NCBI GenBank assembly: GCA_019637645.1
Contig: JAHBVH010000051.1
Span: 1 to 63,433 of the forward strand
Length of the DNA stretch: 63,433 bases
DNA from: Caldilineaceae bacterium
GTDB lineage: Bacteria > Chloroflexota > Anaerolineae > Caldilineales > Caldilineaceae
Direction of reading: 5' to 3'
Part shown: piece by piece, positions 10,301-18,216 of the stretch
How positions within the stretch are numbered: the first letter of the stretch is position 1
How the letters are laid out: each line of letters opens with the position of its first letter
Notes under the pieces: generated by a model
Told to the model about the DNA's origin: nothing
The model's database searches: none
The model's input: only the letters and a program-made list of their open reading frames with translations
Position numbers and translations under genes: made by a program

Positions 10301-10564
10301 GTCGATAAGCAGCCAAGGGGATTCTGCTGGTGCCGTGGGCAGGACGCGGCGCAATTCGTAGAGGTGGCGGCGAAGGTTGCTGCGTGCCTCAGCCTCGGGT
10401 ACATCGGGCCAGTGGATAAAGGCGAGATGGGTGCGTGGGATGGGCTTGGCGCGATTTAATAAGAGATAGGCAAAAAGGGGCAAGGTTTTGGGCAGCGCTG
10501 CAAACTTACATGGTTGATCATCGTATCGCAGGCGGAGTGGGCCAAACAAATAGATTTGCAACAT
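7346..10564 (-). CDS. SARP/AfsR-type regulator: BTAD, NB-ARC ATPase, TPR repeats
   Basis: A 1072-residue signal-integrating transcription factor. Residues 1-95 form an OmpR-like winged helix (LFGPLRLRYDDQPCKF; HWPDVPEAEARSNLRRHLYELRRVLP) followed by a bacterial transcriptional activation (BTAD) helical domain to about 240. A Pro-rich linker leads to an NTPase with Walker A LTGPGGSGKTRLAL and Walker B ELLLILDNFEQV, plus the family LVTSR and GLPLALELAAAR motifs. From about 650 to 1050 come tetratricopeptide repeats (for example YAAAQRCLEECYAIDQALG and WAAAQRYFQEALTIAEEVG). There is no C-terminal LuxR helix-turn-helix. It is followed on the same strand by the small protein at 6954-7205. Target genes are unknown. 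Confidence 0.9.
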   Translation of the reverse strand: MLQIYLFGPLRLRYDDQPCKFAALPKTLPLFAYLLLNRAKPIPRTHLAFIHWPDVPEAEARSNLRRHLYELRRVLPTAPAESPWLLIDNQSVQWNPAAAFWCDVVAFEEALTTGSDLTAALSLYTGDLLPELYEDWVFSRREELRNNFLDQLQQGMSSAHRANELATAIRYAQQILQHEPLREDVLRDLMTLRHASGDRAGALQEYQRFTQRLRAELETAPMIETSALYDHIARQVASNGPVPTPVPSPVATSQPAPVPSPPPAEVNGPSNLPAQLTSFIGREAEVASVHSLVTQRAGGVGKIRLLTLTGPGGSGKTRLALEVGARLANSQPAPFAHGIYAVLLAAVTDPTLVLPTIASTLGVKEQGSVPLAQALANWLRDKELLLILDNFEQVTAAASRLADLLLTAPRLTLLVTSRKLLSIYGEHEFPVLPLALPEPEDWRRPESLAHSAAINLFVTRSRAVNPIFTLTRDNGPAIAEICTRLDGLPLALELAAARSKLFTPQALLAHLGRGIDVLVGVQHGVAERQRTLRQTIDWSYHLLAPGAQQLFARLGVFVGEFTLAAATAVMSTRGEENAEEDAEEVIEGLLNLLNQSMVQRVEPPTPEETVLRFRLLLLLRDYAVKQLRVSGELALLQERHARYYVGQVEQAASVDALANEGHWLDQVAADLENVRAAFMWSCSPAGNGELALRLATAVSSFWMKRGYLAEGRRWLEQALASGPTATPASIAKAYSALATLAWYQEDYRAAQENFQISLAHWQPLGAAADQDAMARIYLSLGGIARQHDQYAAAIDYHTAALAIQRQLANQQGIADALHNLGVAQTYLGDYAAAQRCLEECYAIDQALGDQWGMFLDLNSWGVLDYLQGNYAVARGRLTEGLAIARRLGARTRLALLLSHLGKVALAEEDWAAAQRYFQEALTIAEEVGIKSQRFAAQIGLSLLALHQANDATAFAYLTRCIAIWSEDRKPKELLSLLDVLLLYFARNGAAEKTPYLLGFAQALRDTHTLPPREAIYHPLVEKAQCLVRGRLNEAQATLAYEHGRQQTIDHFLTWLNLPALQSPSSDAFRTMA

Positions 10565-10658
10565 AGCATTCTAGAACAGTGTTAGTAAGAATATTGATAG
10601 GCTGATTGTACCATAGCTTTCCTTACTGGTAACTTTCGATGGGCTTACATCTGTCAAA

Positions 10659-10691
10659 ACACCTGACAGGTTTTTAAAACCTGTCAGGTGT
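10659..10691. repeat. Dispersed CCTGACAGG palindrome, copy 2
   Basis: ACACCTGACAGGTTTT and its exact complement flank a single T, giving a perfect 16-bp-arm palindrome. It lies between the start of the leftward SARP gene (10564) and the end of the leftward NHL gene (10714), so it could end the NHL transcript. Confidence 0.85.
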
Positions 10692-10713
10692 GAACCGGTC
10701 ATCGCGAGAATGC

Positions 10714-11709
10714 TTAGTCGCCCGCCACCTTTTCGAGCTTGGTGATGCGGCCACCGATGATCCATTCGACTACATAAATGTTGCCCTGTGCATCCGCCGC
10801 GATGCCATGGGGGCTGTTAAATTTACCGGCCTCGATGAGCGCGGCGGGATGGTTGGGCCAGCCTTGCAGATCGCAGACACTTTCGTTATCGCCCAGATAG
10901 CCGATCAACTGATCGGCGCCGTCGAGTAGCGCAATCCGCGCCCGCAGTTCAGGAATAATCAACTGCTCGCCACTGATGGCAAAGGCGCAAGGGCTGGTGA
11001 GAAAGTCGGTGCCAAAGACGCGCTTGTAGTTGCCTTCGAGGTCATAGACTTGTACCCGGCGGTTGCCGCGGTCGGCGATATAGAGTTCGGCCTCGGGCTT
11101 GCGGGTGTCGATGAAGATGCTGTGGGGACAGGCAAAGGCCCCTGCCGCTCCTTCGGTGCCGTCGATACTGCCCAGATAGGTACCCTGTTGATCATAGCTG
11201 TGGATCATGCTGCTGCCATAGCCGTCAGTGACCCAAATGTCGCCATTGCCACCATGCCGTTCTTCATGCACGGCGACCCAAGTGGGCGCATATTTGCGCG
11301 TTGCATAGATGGCTAGTGGTGGCCGCTCGATGGTGAGCACGGTGCGCCCTTGCAGGGTTGTTTTGACCACTTGGCCGGTTTTGGAGTCGGCTAGCCAAAG
11401 AAACTCTTCATTGCTTTCTTGCACTACGGTGAGCCCATGCGCGCCCGGAAATGCATCGCCCCAGGCATCTTCTAACAACCCCTCCTGATTAAAGATCAGC
11501 ACAGCCGGGTCGGCTTGATGAAACACAATGATCTTGCCGGTGGCACTGATAGCGATGCCATGGGTGCGGCCATCGGCGCGACTACGCTCCGTATCTGGAA
11601 TGCGGAGGGCCTGTTCAAGCCAACGATAGCGCAACTTGCCGACCGTGAGGAGTAATTCTGTGGTGGTAGGGCGAACTTCTTGGTAATACTGTACACTGCT
11701 TGTCTGCAT
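10714..11709 (-). CDS. NHL-repeat beta-propeller protein
   Basis: A 331-residue protein built of NHL-type beta-propeller blades. Repeated units resemble GxxxxPHGIAADAQGNIYVVEW and GAFACPHSIFIDTRKPEAELYIADRGNRRVQVYDLEG, with further blades at RTHGIAISATGKIIVF and AWGDAFPGAHGLTVV. No signal peptide is visible, so it is probably cytoplasmic. Propellers of this type are found in peptidylglycine lyases and scaffolding proteins; I cannot choose a reaction, and a purely binding role is equally possible. I prefer the ATG at 11709 (MQTSS) to a TTG six bases upstream; neither has a strong ribosome site. Confidence 0.75.
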   Translation of the reverse strand: MQTSSVQYYQEVRPTTTELLLTVGKLRYRWLEQALRIPDTERSRADGRTHGIAISATGKIIVFHQADPAVLIFNQEGLLEDAWGDAFPGAHGLTVVQESNEEFLWLADSKTGQVVKTTLQGRTVLTIERPPLAIYATRKYAPTWVAVHEERHGGNGDIWVTDGYGSSMIHSYDQQGTYLGSIDGTEGAAGAFACPHSIFIDTRKPEAELYIADRGNRRVQVYDLEGNYKRVFGTDFLTSPCAFAISGEQLIIPELRARIALLDGADQLIGYLGDNESVCDLQGWPNHPAALIEAGKFNSPHGIAADAQGNIYVVEWIIGGRITKLEKVAGD

Positions 11710-12274
11710 AAACAACTTACTTACTTTCTTACTTTCCGAGTATAAAATATAGAACGATCTAGCCTGATATGGGCCGGATTGGCGAGGCGAGGCTAGGCAA
11801 CGCGCGCTTGCTCATCGGCTAGGTGCAGCCGCGGCCCAAAGCACCAGTATAATAGAACACCTGAGAATAACAAGTGGCTTTTTTGCCCATTGATTCAGGA
11901 AAAGCCATGTGCAGTTCGCAAGCGGACTTGGTACCAGCATAACAAAGTACTGTCCGATGGGCGTCCGAGAAATGCCCGACTTTTTCCACGCCCGGAACAC
12001 AAGTGACCGCCGATAGACGCGAGAAGCGAGCAAACAGGTTGGAGTCTCAGCCTGATCTGACGTACAATCGCTTTGCTTTACAAAAGAATAAGGCTGTCAT
12101 TGCGTTGTGGCTGTGTTGGCGAGCACGGCTAGCTGTGTACTACAGCACAGTATGAATGGCGCGTGGCCGTGTAATCCAGCTAGAAGTTACGCAGTTGACT
12201 GGCATGACCAGCGACCTGGCAGGTTTGGAAAACCTGTCAGGTCTTGTCCAAGTAGCTAACTCCTACCAGTATAG
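11710..12274. other. 565-bp divergent intergenic region
   Basis: This lies between the leftward NHL gene and the rightward lipoprotein gene and so holds two start regions. The only clear structure is the dispersed palindrome at 12214-12242. A 73-codon frame on the minus strand (11812-12033) has no recognisable protein character and I do not call it. Confidence 0.5.
12214..12242. repeat. Dispersed CCTGACAGG palindrome, copy 3
   Basis: ACCTGGCAGGTTT and AAAACCTGTCAGGT form an imperfect inverted repeat (one mismatch, G for A in the left arm). It lies 33 bp upstream of the lipoprotein gene, closer to a start codon than most copies. Confidence 0.75.
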
Positions 12275-13810
12275 ATGAGAAATAAAAATACGATGGCACA
12301 AACCCTGATCCCAATAAACCGAGTGCAGGTGTGGCTCTTGCTCTTGGCCGTGCTTGGCCTGACGGCTTGTACGCCACTGCTCTACTCTGCCGCTACCCCT
12401 GAGGAAAACCCAGCTGTCCGCAATGTACACGCCCAATTGGTGCAACAATTGCGGCTGGCACCAACCGCTGTTGAATTGGGGAATGTCAGTGCGGAGCGTT
12501 GGCCGGATAGCTGCCTGGGCGCGCCGCGCGCCGAAGAGATCTGTGCCCCGATCCCCACAACTGGCTATCGGGTGCCACTGCTTGTGGCCGGGCAGGAATA
12601 TCTCTATCACACCAATCAGAATGGGCGTTCCTTCCGCTTGGTGGCGACACCCCCGCTCGCGATTGGGACTCGTGTGTTGACGTGGACCCAGCGCGACGAA
12701 AACGGCTGCCAGACGATCGAGGCGGGTACGGAGGGTGTTGCCTTTGGCCTATGTGGCACACCCCTATTGGGCGTACCCTATGGCTTGCCGACGCGCCAGC
12801 CCGATATCAACTGGCTGGCCGGTTACTACCGGGCTTTTGGCGGCGAAACGCCTGCTGGTTCCGTCGATTTTGTGGGCAATGGACCCCATCTCGCGACCGC
12901 CAACGAGCAGCGGATGATCGCTGAGTGGGCGCGTCTGGTCTTCCAAGAAGCGCAGGCTGGCGATGCCGATGCTAGCCGCGGTTTGGTTTTGGCGTGGCAA
13001 CGTAGCGGAGGTGATCCGGCTGCCTGTGTCGATGTCATTCTCTATCGCACGGGGGATGCCGAGCTTACGCGCTGCCAAGCCGCGCCGCCAGAGCCGCTGG
13101 GACGCGTGCGCTTGATGGTGCATCAGTTGGCGCTTCTCTATACCTGGGTTGATACGCTGCAAGCCTTTTCCGCGGCAGAGGTCGCGCTCATGGAAGGGCC
13201 AGCAACCGTGGGTGACTTACGTTTTGTGGGCGCGGGTAGCCAGGTGGCTACTCTAGCGGATCAACAGGCGATTGCCCTGCTCGCCGAGCAACTGCGTGAG
13301 CGGGTGATCCCGCCGGAAGCGCCCGCTGCGGCTGAAGAGGCAAGCCCCGCTATGTTCACCTATGCCAGCGCCGAGGGCGGTTTCCACTTGCAATATCCGC
13401 CAGCGATGACGCTCGTGCGCAATATCCGCCCGCATGTGGCCTTGCCTGGTGCTGAGGCGGCCAATACGGTGGCCTTGATCGGCTTTGCCCCACGCTACGT
13501 GCTATCGATCAGTTGGTTCGATCTGGCCGACAGAACGGTGCTTCAACACTTTATTGATGCCTATAGCGAATGCCCAGCCAGCATCGCGACGCCAGGGCAA
13601 CCCTTTGAACTGGCTGGTCATGCCGCCGTGCTCTTCCCTGACTTGCCTTGTGATCCGGTGTGGACAACCTATCTCTTTGCTGTGGTTGGGCAGCGCGGCT
13701 ATCGGATCGCCGTTGAGACGAGCGATCTGCAGACCTATGCCGATGTCCAAGCGGCTGTCGAGGCACTCTTGGCAACGCTAACCTTTGATCCACCCCCTTT
13801 CCCCTATTGA
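12275..13810 (+). CDS. Lipoprotein of unknown function
   Basis: A 511-residue protein beginning with a lipoprotein signal: a hydrophobic stretch (VWLLLLAVLGLTAC) with a lipobox ending LTAC, so the Cys should be lipidated and the protein held at the outer face of the membrane. Residues of about 45-130 match a module I recognise from secreted Chloroflexota proteins (AQLVQQLRL...VELGNVSAERWPDSCLGAP...GYRVPLLVAGQEYLYHTNQ). The central part is Ala/Leu-rich. The last 160 residues (MFTYASAEGGFHLQYP...LLATLTFDPP) resemble a PsbP-like or lipoprotein-type beta domain, but I would not name it. ATGs at 12275 and 12293 are both possible; neither has a good ribosome site. Confidence 0.8.
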   Translation: MRNKNTMAQTLIPINRVQVWLLLLAVLGLTACTPLLYSAATPEENPAVRNVHAQLVQQLRLAPTAVELGNVSAERWPDSCLGAPRAEEICAPIPTTGYRVPLLVAGQEYLYHTNQNGRSFRLVATPPLAIGTRVLTWTQRDENGCQTIEAGTEGVAFGLCGTPLLGVPYGLPTRQPDINWLAGYYRAFGGETPAGSVDFVGNGPHLATANEQRMIAEWARLVFQEAQAGDADASRGLVLAWQRSGGDPAACVDVILYRTGDAELTRCQAAPPEPLGRVRLMVHQLALLYTWVDTLQAFSAAEVALMEGPATVGDLRFVGAGSQVATLADQQAIALLAEQLRERVIPPEAPAAAEEASPAMFTYASAEGGFHLQYPPAMTLVRNIRPHVALPGAEAANTVALIGFAPRYVLSISWFDLADRTVLQHFIDAYSECPASIATPGQPFELAGHAAVLFPDLPCDPVWTTYLFAVVGQRGYRIAVETSDLQTYADVQAAVEALLATLTFDPPPFPY

Positions 13811-13854
13811 GGGAGAGGCGCGGGAGATAGGAAGGCGGGCCGGCTGCTGCCGTT

Positions 13855-14634
13855 CTAGCCTTGTTGGCGGATTTGGGTCGGTGTGAAGCCGGTGGCCTCT
13901 TTGACCCGCCGTGAAAAATGGTAGCTGGTCTTAAAGCCACAGTGGTGCGCGATCTGTTCAACGGTGAGGCCGGTTTGCGCTAACAACTCGATCCCCATGT
14001 TGACTCGTTGCTGCCATACATAAGCCAGCGGTGTCTGGCCGCTTTGTTGGCGGAAGAGGCGAATCAAATGGGCTGGGCTAATGGCAACCGCGGTGGCAAT
14101 CTGCTCTAATGTGATGGCTTCGTGGAGATGGACATTGATGTAGTGCTGCGCTTGCTCGACCAGGGGCGAGCGCATTTTGTAGGCATCTTGGGTGGAATAT
14201 TGCTCGGCTTCGCCAATATAGAGCCAAAACATCTGAAGGGCGATTGCTTTGATCACTTCGTCCAGTGTGGGCAGCGTTGCGGTGCGGAGCCGAAGCAGGC
14301 TTTGCATTAATTCATCCATGAGGGGCGACAGGGGAATAACCGGTGCCAGGCGTTTTAGGCGTTCCTTGATCGGTCGTGCCAATTCGGGCAAAAAAATATG
14401 AACCCAGGCATGGTGTGTCTCGCCCTGTTTGGCAAATTCAAAGCGCGCTTCGGGCGCGGGGAGCACCATGGTCGTAGTATGAGCCCCAGCTTGGATCGGG
14501 ACCCCATTGAGCCAGGCCGTCATGCTGCCACGATAGACAAAGACGAGTTGGTAGGGGTGCTGACGCCGCGGCCCAAAGGCCCCGCCAGGGGGATAGATGA
14601 TCTCCCCATAGGTAATACTGGTTGGCACAATCAC
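13855..14634 (-). CDS. AraC-family transcriptional regulator
   Basis: A 259-residue regulator. The N-terminal half is a cupin-like ligand domain (YQLVFVYRGSMTAWLNG, HHAWVHIFLP). The C-terminal 100 residues hold the two helix-turn-helix units: ITLEQIATAVAISPAHLIRLFRQQSG, then GLTVEQIAHHCGFKTSYHFSRRVKEATGFTP. The start at 14634 has an AGGAGAAG ribosome site 8 bases upstream. The gene is divergent from PhyH-1 across a 231-bp gap, so it may control that gene, perhaps in response to a sugar. The stop is 45 bp from the convergent lipoprotein gene. Confidence 0.9.
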   Translation of the reverse strand: MIVPTSITYGEIIYPPGGAFGPRRQHPYQLVFVYRGSMTAWLNGVPIQAGAHTTTMVLPAPEARFEFAKQGETHHAWVHIFLPELARPIKERLKRLAPVIPLSPLMDELMQSLLRLRTATLPTLDEVIKAIALQMFWLYIGEAEQYSTQDAYKMRSPLVEQAQHYINVHLHEAITLEQIATAVAISPAHLIRLFRQQSGQTPLAYVWQQRVNMGIELLAQTGLTVEQIAHHCGFKTSYHFSRRVKEATGFTPTQIRQQG

Positions 14635-14812
14635 TGTAGCTTCTCCTGAAAGGCCCTGGTTAAGCCATGCGGCGCGCCCGGCTCATGATCATTTCAGATA
14701 TTATTGTGTCATTTGTAGCTATTGTCAAACGCCGCGCCCGTATGATAGGATCGGCCGCATTCATACCAAGAAGAAGTCACTGGATTGTTGGCTGTAGAAC
14801 TTGCGTGCTGCC

Positions 14813-14827
14813 AAACCTGTCAGGTTT
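14813..14827. repeat. Short CCTGTCAGG palindrome, copy 4
   Basis: AAACCTGTCAGGTTT is a compact, nearly perfect palindrome, like the core of the dispersed element without its second half. It lies 39 bp upstream of the PhyH-1 start codon, in the gap shared with the divergent AraC gene, so an operator role cannot be excluded. Confidence 0.5.
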
Positions 14828-14865
14828 CTCGGTGCGCGATATTGTGATTGATGAGGGAGAGTCTC

Positions 14866-15909
14866 ATGAGTTTTGATCGGGCTGCCTGTGCCGCTTTCTA
14901 TGAAGAAAATGGCTACTATGTCTATGAAAATGCGTTGACTGCTGATGAAGTAGAAGAATTACGCCGCGATACAACGCGTATCTGCCGTGGGGAAGAAGGC
15001 GAGGTGCGTGGTCTGCTCCCGGCAGAGGGCTATAGTGAGCAAGAGGTTTTGAGCCGCTATGTCTGTATTCACTTTCCCCATAAGATCTCGGAAACCATGT
15101 ATAACTATGTTGGGCACCCCCGGTTGGTCGATGTGTTGACGAGCGTCATTGGCCCTAATGTCAAATGCATGCAGTCGATGCTCTTTATCAAATCGGCGGG
15201 CAAACCAGGCCAAGCATGGCACCAAGATGAATATTTTATCCCCACGCGGGATCGTTCCCTGACGGGCGGCTGGATTGCCCTCGACGATGCGACCGTCGAA
15301 AACGGTTGTTTGTGGGTCATTCCTGGCTCGCATAAGCGCGGGGTGATCTGGCCCACGCACTATCAGCAGGATCAGCGCTTTGATTGTACCGAGGAAGCTT
15401 TCCAATTTCCCTATAAGGATGAAGACGCCATCCCTGTCGAAGTCAAGGCTGGTTCGCTGGTCTTTTTTAATGGCTATCTCCTGCACCGGTCGCTGCCTAA
15501 CTATGCCAAACAAGGACAGCGCCGGGCGTTGGTCAACCACTATATGAGCGCCGAATCCTTGCTGCCTTGGATGGCCCACCGCGCCGGTGAACCTGCGGGC
15601 CGTGCCGATCATCGGGATATTGTGTTGGTGGCTGGGGAAGACCCCTACGCGTACAAGGGGTTGATCAATGTGATGGAGTCGCACATCCGGCGTGACAAAA
15701 CGGGTGGCTGTGGCAACCAAGATCAGAATTTGATCAGCACCGGGATTGCCGCCTTTACCACGCCCGCCAACGCTGCTGGTATGATGGGCGGCGGTGCGAT
15801 GGGAGCCATGGGTGCGATGGGAGCCATGGGCGGCACAGCCGATAATCGCGCACCACAGCTTGCGACCCTGCCTACGCTGGTTCTAGATGACGAAGACGAT
15901 GATCACTAA
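14866..15909 (+). CDS. Phytanoyl-CoA dioxygenase family protein 1, with Gly-Ala-Met tail
   Basis: A 347-residue Fe(II)/2-oxoglutarate-dependent oxygenase of the PhyH family. The iron triad is visible as H119 and D121 (AWHQDEYF) and H207 (YLLHRSLPN), with a downstream Arg pair (GQRRALVNHY) suited to binding 2-oxoglutarate. The fold signatures GGWIALDDATVENGCLWVIPGSH and VKAGSLVFFNGYLLH are intact. After the catalytic domain (about 290 residues) the protein has an unusual tail: a GAMGAMGAMGG low-complexity run encoded by an 18-bp repeat at about 15790-15830, then an acidic end (DDEDDDH). The ATG at 14866 has a GAGGGAGAG ribosome site. The substrate is unknown; relatives hydroxylate or demethylate small molecules. 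Confidence 0.88.
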   Translation: MSFDRAACAAFYEENGYYVYENALTADEVEELRRDTTRICRGEEGEVRGLLPAEGYSEQEVLSRYVCIHFPHKISETMYNYVGHPRLVDVLTSVIGPNVKCMQSMLFIKSAGKPGQAWHQDEYFIPTRDRSLTGGWIALDDATVENGCLWVIPGSHKRGVIWPTHYQQDQRFDCTEEAFQFPYKDEDAIPVEVKAGSLVFFNGYLLHRSLPNYAKQGQRRALVNHYMSAESLLPWMAHRAGEPAGRADHRDIVLVAGEDPYAYKGLINVMESHIRRDKTGGCGNQDQNLISTGIAAFTTPANAAGMMGGGAMGAMGAMGAMGGTADNRAPQLATLPTLVLDDEDDDH

Positions 15910-15970
15910 AAAGCGGTAGAGCTGACCGCGTCCCAGCTCTTGTCCAAGTGCGTAACTGCGGTGAAGCTAA

Positions 15971-16014
15971 CACCATAGGGCCTGGAACGTGCTCACGTTC
16001 CAGGCCCTATGGTG
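15971..16014. terminator. Perfect 21-bp hairpin between convergent genes
   Basis: CACCATAGGGCCTGGAACGTG (15971-15991) is followed after two bases by its exact complement (15994-16014). It lies midway between the convergent ends of PhyH-1 (15909) and the SnoaL-like gene (16043), which fits a bidirectional terminator, although no U-run follows. The 21-bp arms without a mismatch are longer than most terminators need. Confidence 0.6.
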
Positions 16015-16042
16015 CTAGCCAAGCGTTATCCTAGCACCTGCA

Positions 16043-16438
16043 TCACCAGGGATCGAAACAGTCATAGTTCCGTTGGGCCATAATTTTGCCGTTGTGAAAT
16101 TCTAAAAAGAGCGCAAAGTGGGCACGCATTTGTCCATCGGCTGGCAGCGTTGGGGCGCGAACCGCCAGGGTTGCCGTCCAAATGACCTCGAGCACAACAA
16201 CGTTGCCACTCTCCAGGCTATTTTCAATCGCATAGTGCTGCGCCACCAAGAGCTGTTTTCCCCGCTCAGCCCGCTCTAAGATTGTCGCATAGTCGCTCCG
16301 TCCGCCCTGTGGATTGAGCCGATTGGGAAACTCCTCTTGGATCACGGCTAGATCGAAAAATTGTGCCAAGGTCTCTCGATCGGCATTTGTCTCCAATGCC
16401 TGTAAGTAGCGCTTGGCCGTCTCCAGATTGTCACTCAC
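16043..16438 (-). CDS. SnoaL/NTF2-like protein
   Basis: A 131-residue protein of the SnoaL-like (NTF2 fold) type. The opening helix NLETAKRYLQALETNADRETLAQFF, the middle VVVLEVIWTAT and the ending MRAHFALFLEFHNGKIMAQRNYDCFDPW follow the usual cone-shaped fold of this family, which includes ester cyclases, dehydratases and many orphans. I take the GTG at 16438 (first residues MSDNLETAK) because a near-ideal AGGAGG lies six bases upstream; this sequence would be inside the frame if a start further upstream were used. The reaction is unknown. Confidence 0.8.
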   Translation of the reverse strand: MSDNLETAKRYLQALETNADRETLAQFFDLAVIQEEFPNRLNPQGGRSDYATILERAERGKQLLVAQHYAIENSLESGNVVVLEVIWTATLAVRAPTLPADGQMRAHFALFLEFHNGKIMAQRNYDCFDPW

Positions 16439-16641
16439 GAATTCCTCCTGCAATCATCCTTGGACCCGCGTCAGTCATTCGTGGCGATTCGTCATTGCCG
16501 CTGTCGCCACTCAGACACGCGCATCTCTAGCATACTAGAAAAGCAGCGAACGCCCTAACTTTTCGGGCATACAAAACACCGTCCACTGGTCTACTCCCAT
16601 GAACGCTGTGCGCGTGTGTTTGCGTGTTGGTCGGTGCGGGG

Positions 16642-17085
16642 CTAACGAATCGGCAGAATAGGAATGGTCATACCGGCGGCTTCTTGCCAGATTACCAGTT
16701 CGTTGTTTGCGAGCCATGCCAATTGGGCGGAATAGACGAGCTCTAACCGGTAGGTACGGCCATTGATAGCAAAGAAGGTGGGGCCAATGTCGCCGGTGCC
16801 GCTGCTCCAAGTAATGGTAAAGCGCTGGCTCGTGCGCTCTACTTGAAAATCATGAAAAGCAAAGCCGTGGGGAAAAAGCGCCGATTGTTCATGGCGCACG
16901 CCCAAATAGGTCAGGTCAAAGTCTGGAAATTGGAGGGTTTGGCCGGGGGTGTAGACCATTTTCTTGCCATAGGTCGCGGCATTCGCTGCTGGATCGGGCT
17001 GTGCAATGGCGGGCGGTAGCGGAATGAGATAACTAATGAGTATAAATAGACTGAGGCTAAGTAGGAGCAAATGACGCTTAGACAT
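16642..17085 (-). CDS. Small secreted protein
   Basis: A 147-residue protein with a clear signal peptide (LLLLSLSLFILISYLIPLPPAIAQ, cleavage expected near residue 29). The mature part (YGKKMVYTPGQTLQFPDFDLTYLGVRHEQS...TYRLELVYS) looks beta-rich and I do not recognise a family. The ATG at 17085 has a GAAGGTG ribosome site. It stands alone: no gene lies within 200 bp on either side. Function unknown. Confidence 0.65.
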   Translation of the reverse strand: MSKRHLLLLSLSLFILISYLIPLPPAIAQPDPAANAATYGKKMVYTPGQTLQFPDFDLTYLGVRHEQSALFPHGFAFHDFQVERTSQRFTITWSSGTGDIGPTFFAINGRTYRLELVYSAQLAWLANNELVIWQEAAGMTIPILPIR

Positions 17086-17673
17086 TGGACACCTTCATGA
17101 AATGGCAAGTTACCTGAATTTCATTTATTCTAGCAGGTATTCATTGGATATATGGTGTCGGTAGTCACGCCAATCCTGTGCGGTAGATCACAGCGTGGCC
17201 AGACCGCCTACATAGCGGATAACGCTCAACTGGCTTAGCCAACAATCATCGAAAGATACATTTTCTGGTTGATATGCGGATACGTTTGGTCGCCGCTAGC
17301 TCAATTGACGGCCACGCGTGGGCGCGTCAATCTGGTTACGCGTTGATGATGAATGAGGATATTGGAAACGCGCACTGCTTCGTCTGCTAGAGATCCGCTG
17401 CCGTTAAAGGCAAGGAAACCGCGGCTAGCGCAATCAACAAGAACAAAATGGTTAGAGCGTCCATGATTCTCTTCTTCTCTATCGTCATGTAAGCTAGTGT
17501 CCATCTATAGCATACCAGCAAAGGTGGAAAAACAACTTTACACTGTGCTTACAACTTAAAATCTACGTTACTAGCGGAGGATTTTCCCATGGCGTTATTT
17601 CACCATAAGTTTGGGTTGTAGAACAGTAACTAGCTATTACAAAAAGTGCTACAAAGAGTTTAGCATAGCGGAA

Positions 17674-17711
17674 CAAAAGGGTTTGGACACGAATCGGTCC
17701 AAACCCTTTTG
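17674..17711. terminator. Perfect 15-bp hairpin
   Basis: CAAAAGGGTTTGGAC and its complement GTCCAAACCCTTTTG surround an 8-base loop. In either direction the stem ends in TTTTG, so it resembles a bidirectional intrinsic terminator. It stands alone in the gap, more than 500 bp from the nearest annotated gene end, which hints at an unannotated transcript nearby. Confidence 0.55.
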
Positions 17712-17838
17712 CTATTCAGACTTGCTGTTTACCGTGGCAAAGTGGTGAGCTGTGTTGTCCTCAACCTGATGAGTGGTTGGCATTGTCGTTGACATCCAGC
17801 GCTGCCTCTGTATTCCCCACAACCGTCAACGAAAGACG

Positions 17839-17863
17839 CTGTCAGGTTTTTCAAACTTGGCAG
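17839..17863. repeat. Dispersed CTGTCAGG palindrome, copy 5 (degenerate)
   Basis: CTGTCAGGTTT and AAACTTGGCAG face each other with mismatches in the right arm. The left flank (CAACGAAAGACG) matches that of copy 1, so the mobile or duplicated unit was longer than the palindrome. Confidence 0.7.
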
Positions 17864-17888
17864 CTCTGGGTTTGCCGCCTATCATTTC

Positions 17889-17929
17889 TATAACAGTGTG
17901 GTCATCGACAGGTAACAAAGTGGTAACAG
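17889..17929 (-). promoter_or_regulatory. Four 11-bp-phased direct repeats, PhoB/PhoP-like box, reverse orientation
   Basis: On the + strand the units TATAACAG, GGTCATCG, GGTAACAA and GGTAACAG begin at 17889, 17900, 17911 and 17922, exactly 11 bp apart. Read on the minus strand they are CTGTTACC, TTGTTACC, CGATGACC and CTGTTATA. OmpR/PhoB-type regulators bind such direct repeats. The same unit occurs before the FMN reductase and the ABC transporter genes. Orientation points left, away from the kinase gene, so either autoregulation or a leftward transcript is possible. Confidence 0.65.
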
Positions 17930-18216
17930 CGCGTTTGGCAAAGGAAAGGAAGCGAATGCCTATAGGTGTAGTGGCGGCTGCGTGCGGCTGAGCAGGGAAT
18001 TTGACGCAATTGCACACGAACAGTAGATTTACTCCTATAGTGTCGGCTTTGTATCAAGCTGATCAATGGCATTTGCGCAAAGGCCCCAGCCGGGTCACGG
18101 ACGCGGTCGACGCGCTGGCCGATTTAATTTCTGTATGTTCATTCATCGCGGATGCTCGCTTGGTTAGATACCGGTCTGTCATGCGGCGGACCGGCTTGCT
18201 TTGGGAAAGCAGGGAG

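Larger units (their letters stand above)
17086..18216. other. 1.1-kb intergenic region with regulatory structure
   Basis: No gene is convincing in this long gap between the leftward secreted-protein gene and the rightward kinase gene. A 67-codon minus-strand frame (17301-17504) lacks family character. The region does hold a perfect hairpin (17674-17711), a degenerate copy of the dispersed palindrome (17839-17863) and four 11-bp-spaced GGTAACA-type repeats (17889-17929). It could therefore encode a regulated small RNA; see findings. Confidence 0.55.

Noticed and set aside
11812..12033. 73-codon minus-strand frame
   Set aside because: No ribosome site or family resemblance; composition resembles noncoding DNA.
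17301..17504. 67-codon minus-strand frame in the long gap before the kinase
   Set aside because: No recognisable protein features. A small RNA in this gap is discussed instead, but not this frame.
18001..18216. N-terminal extension of the histidine kinase from a TTG at 18001
   Set aside because: The extra 72 residues show no membrane or sensor character, while a good ribosome site stands just before 18217-18223.
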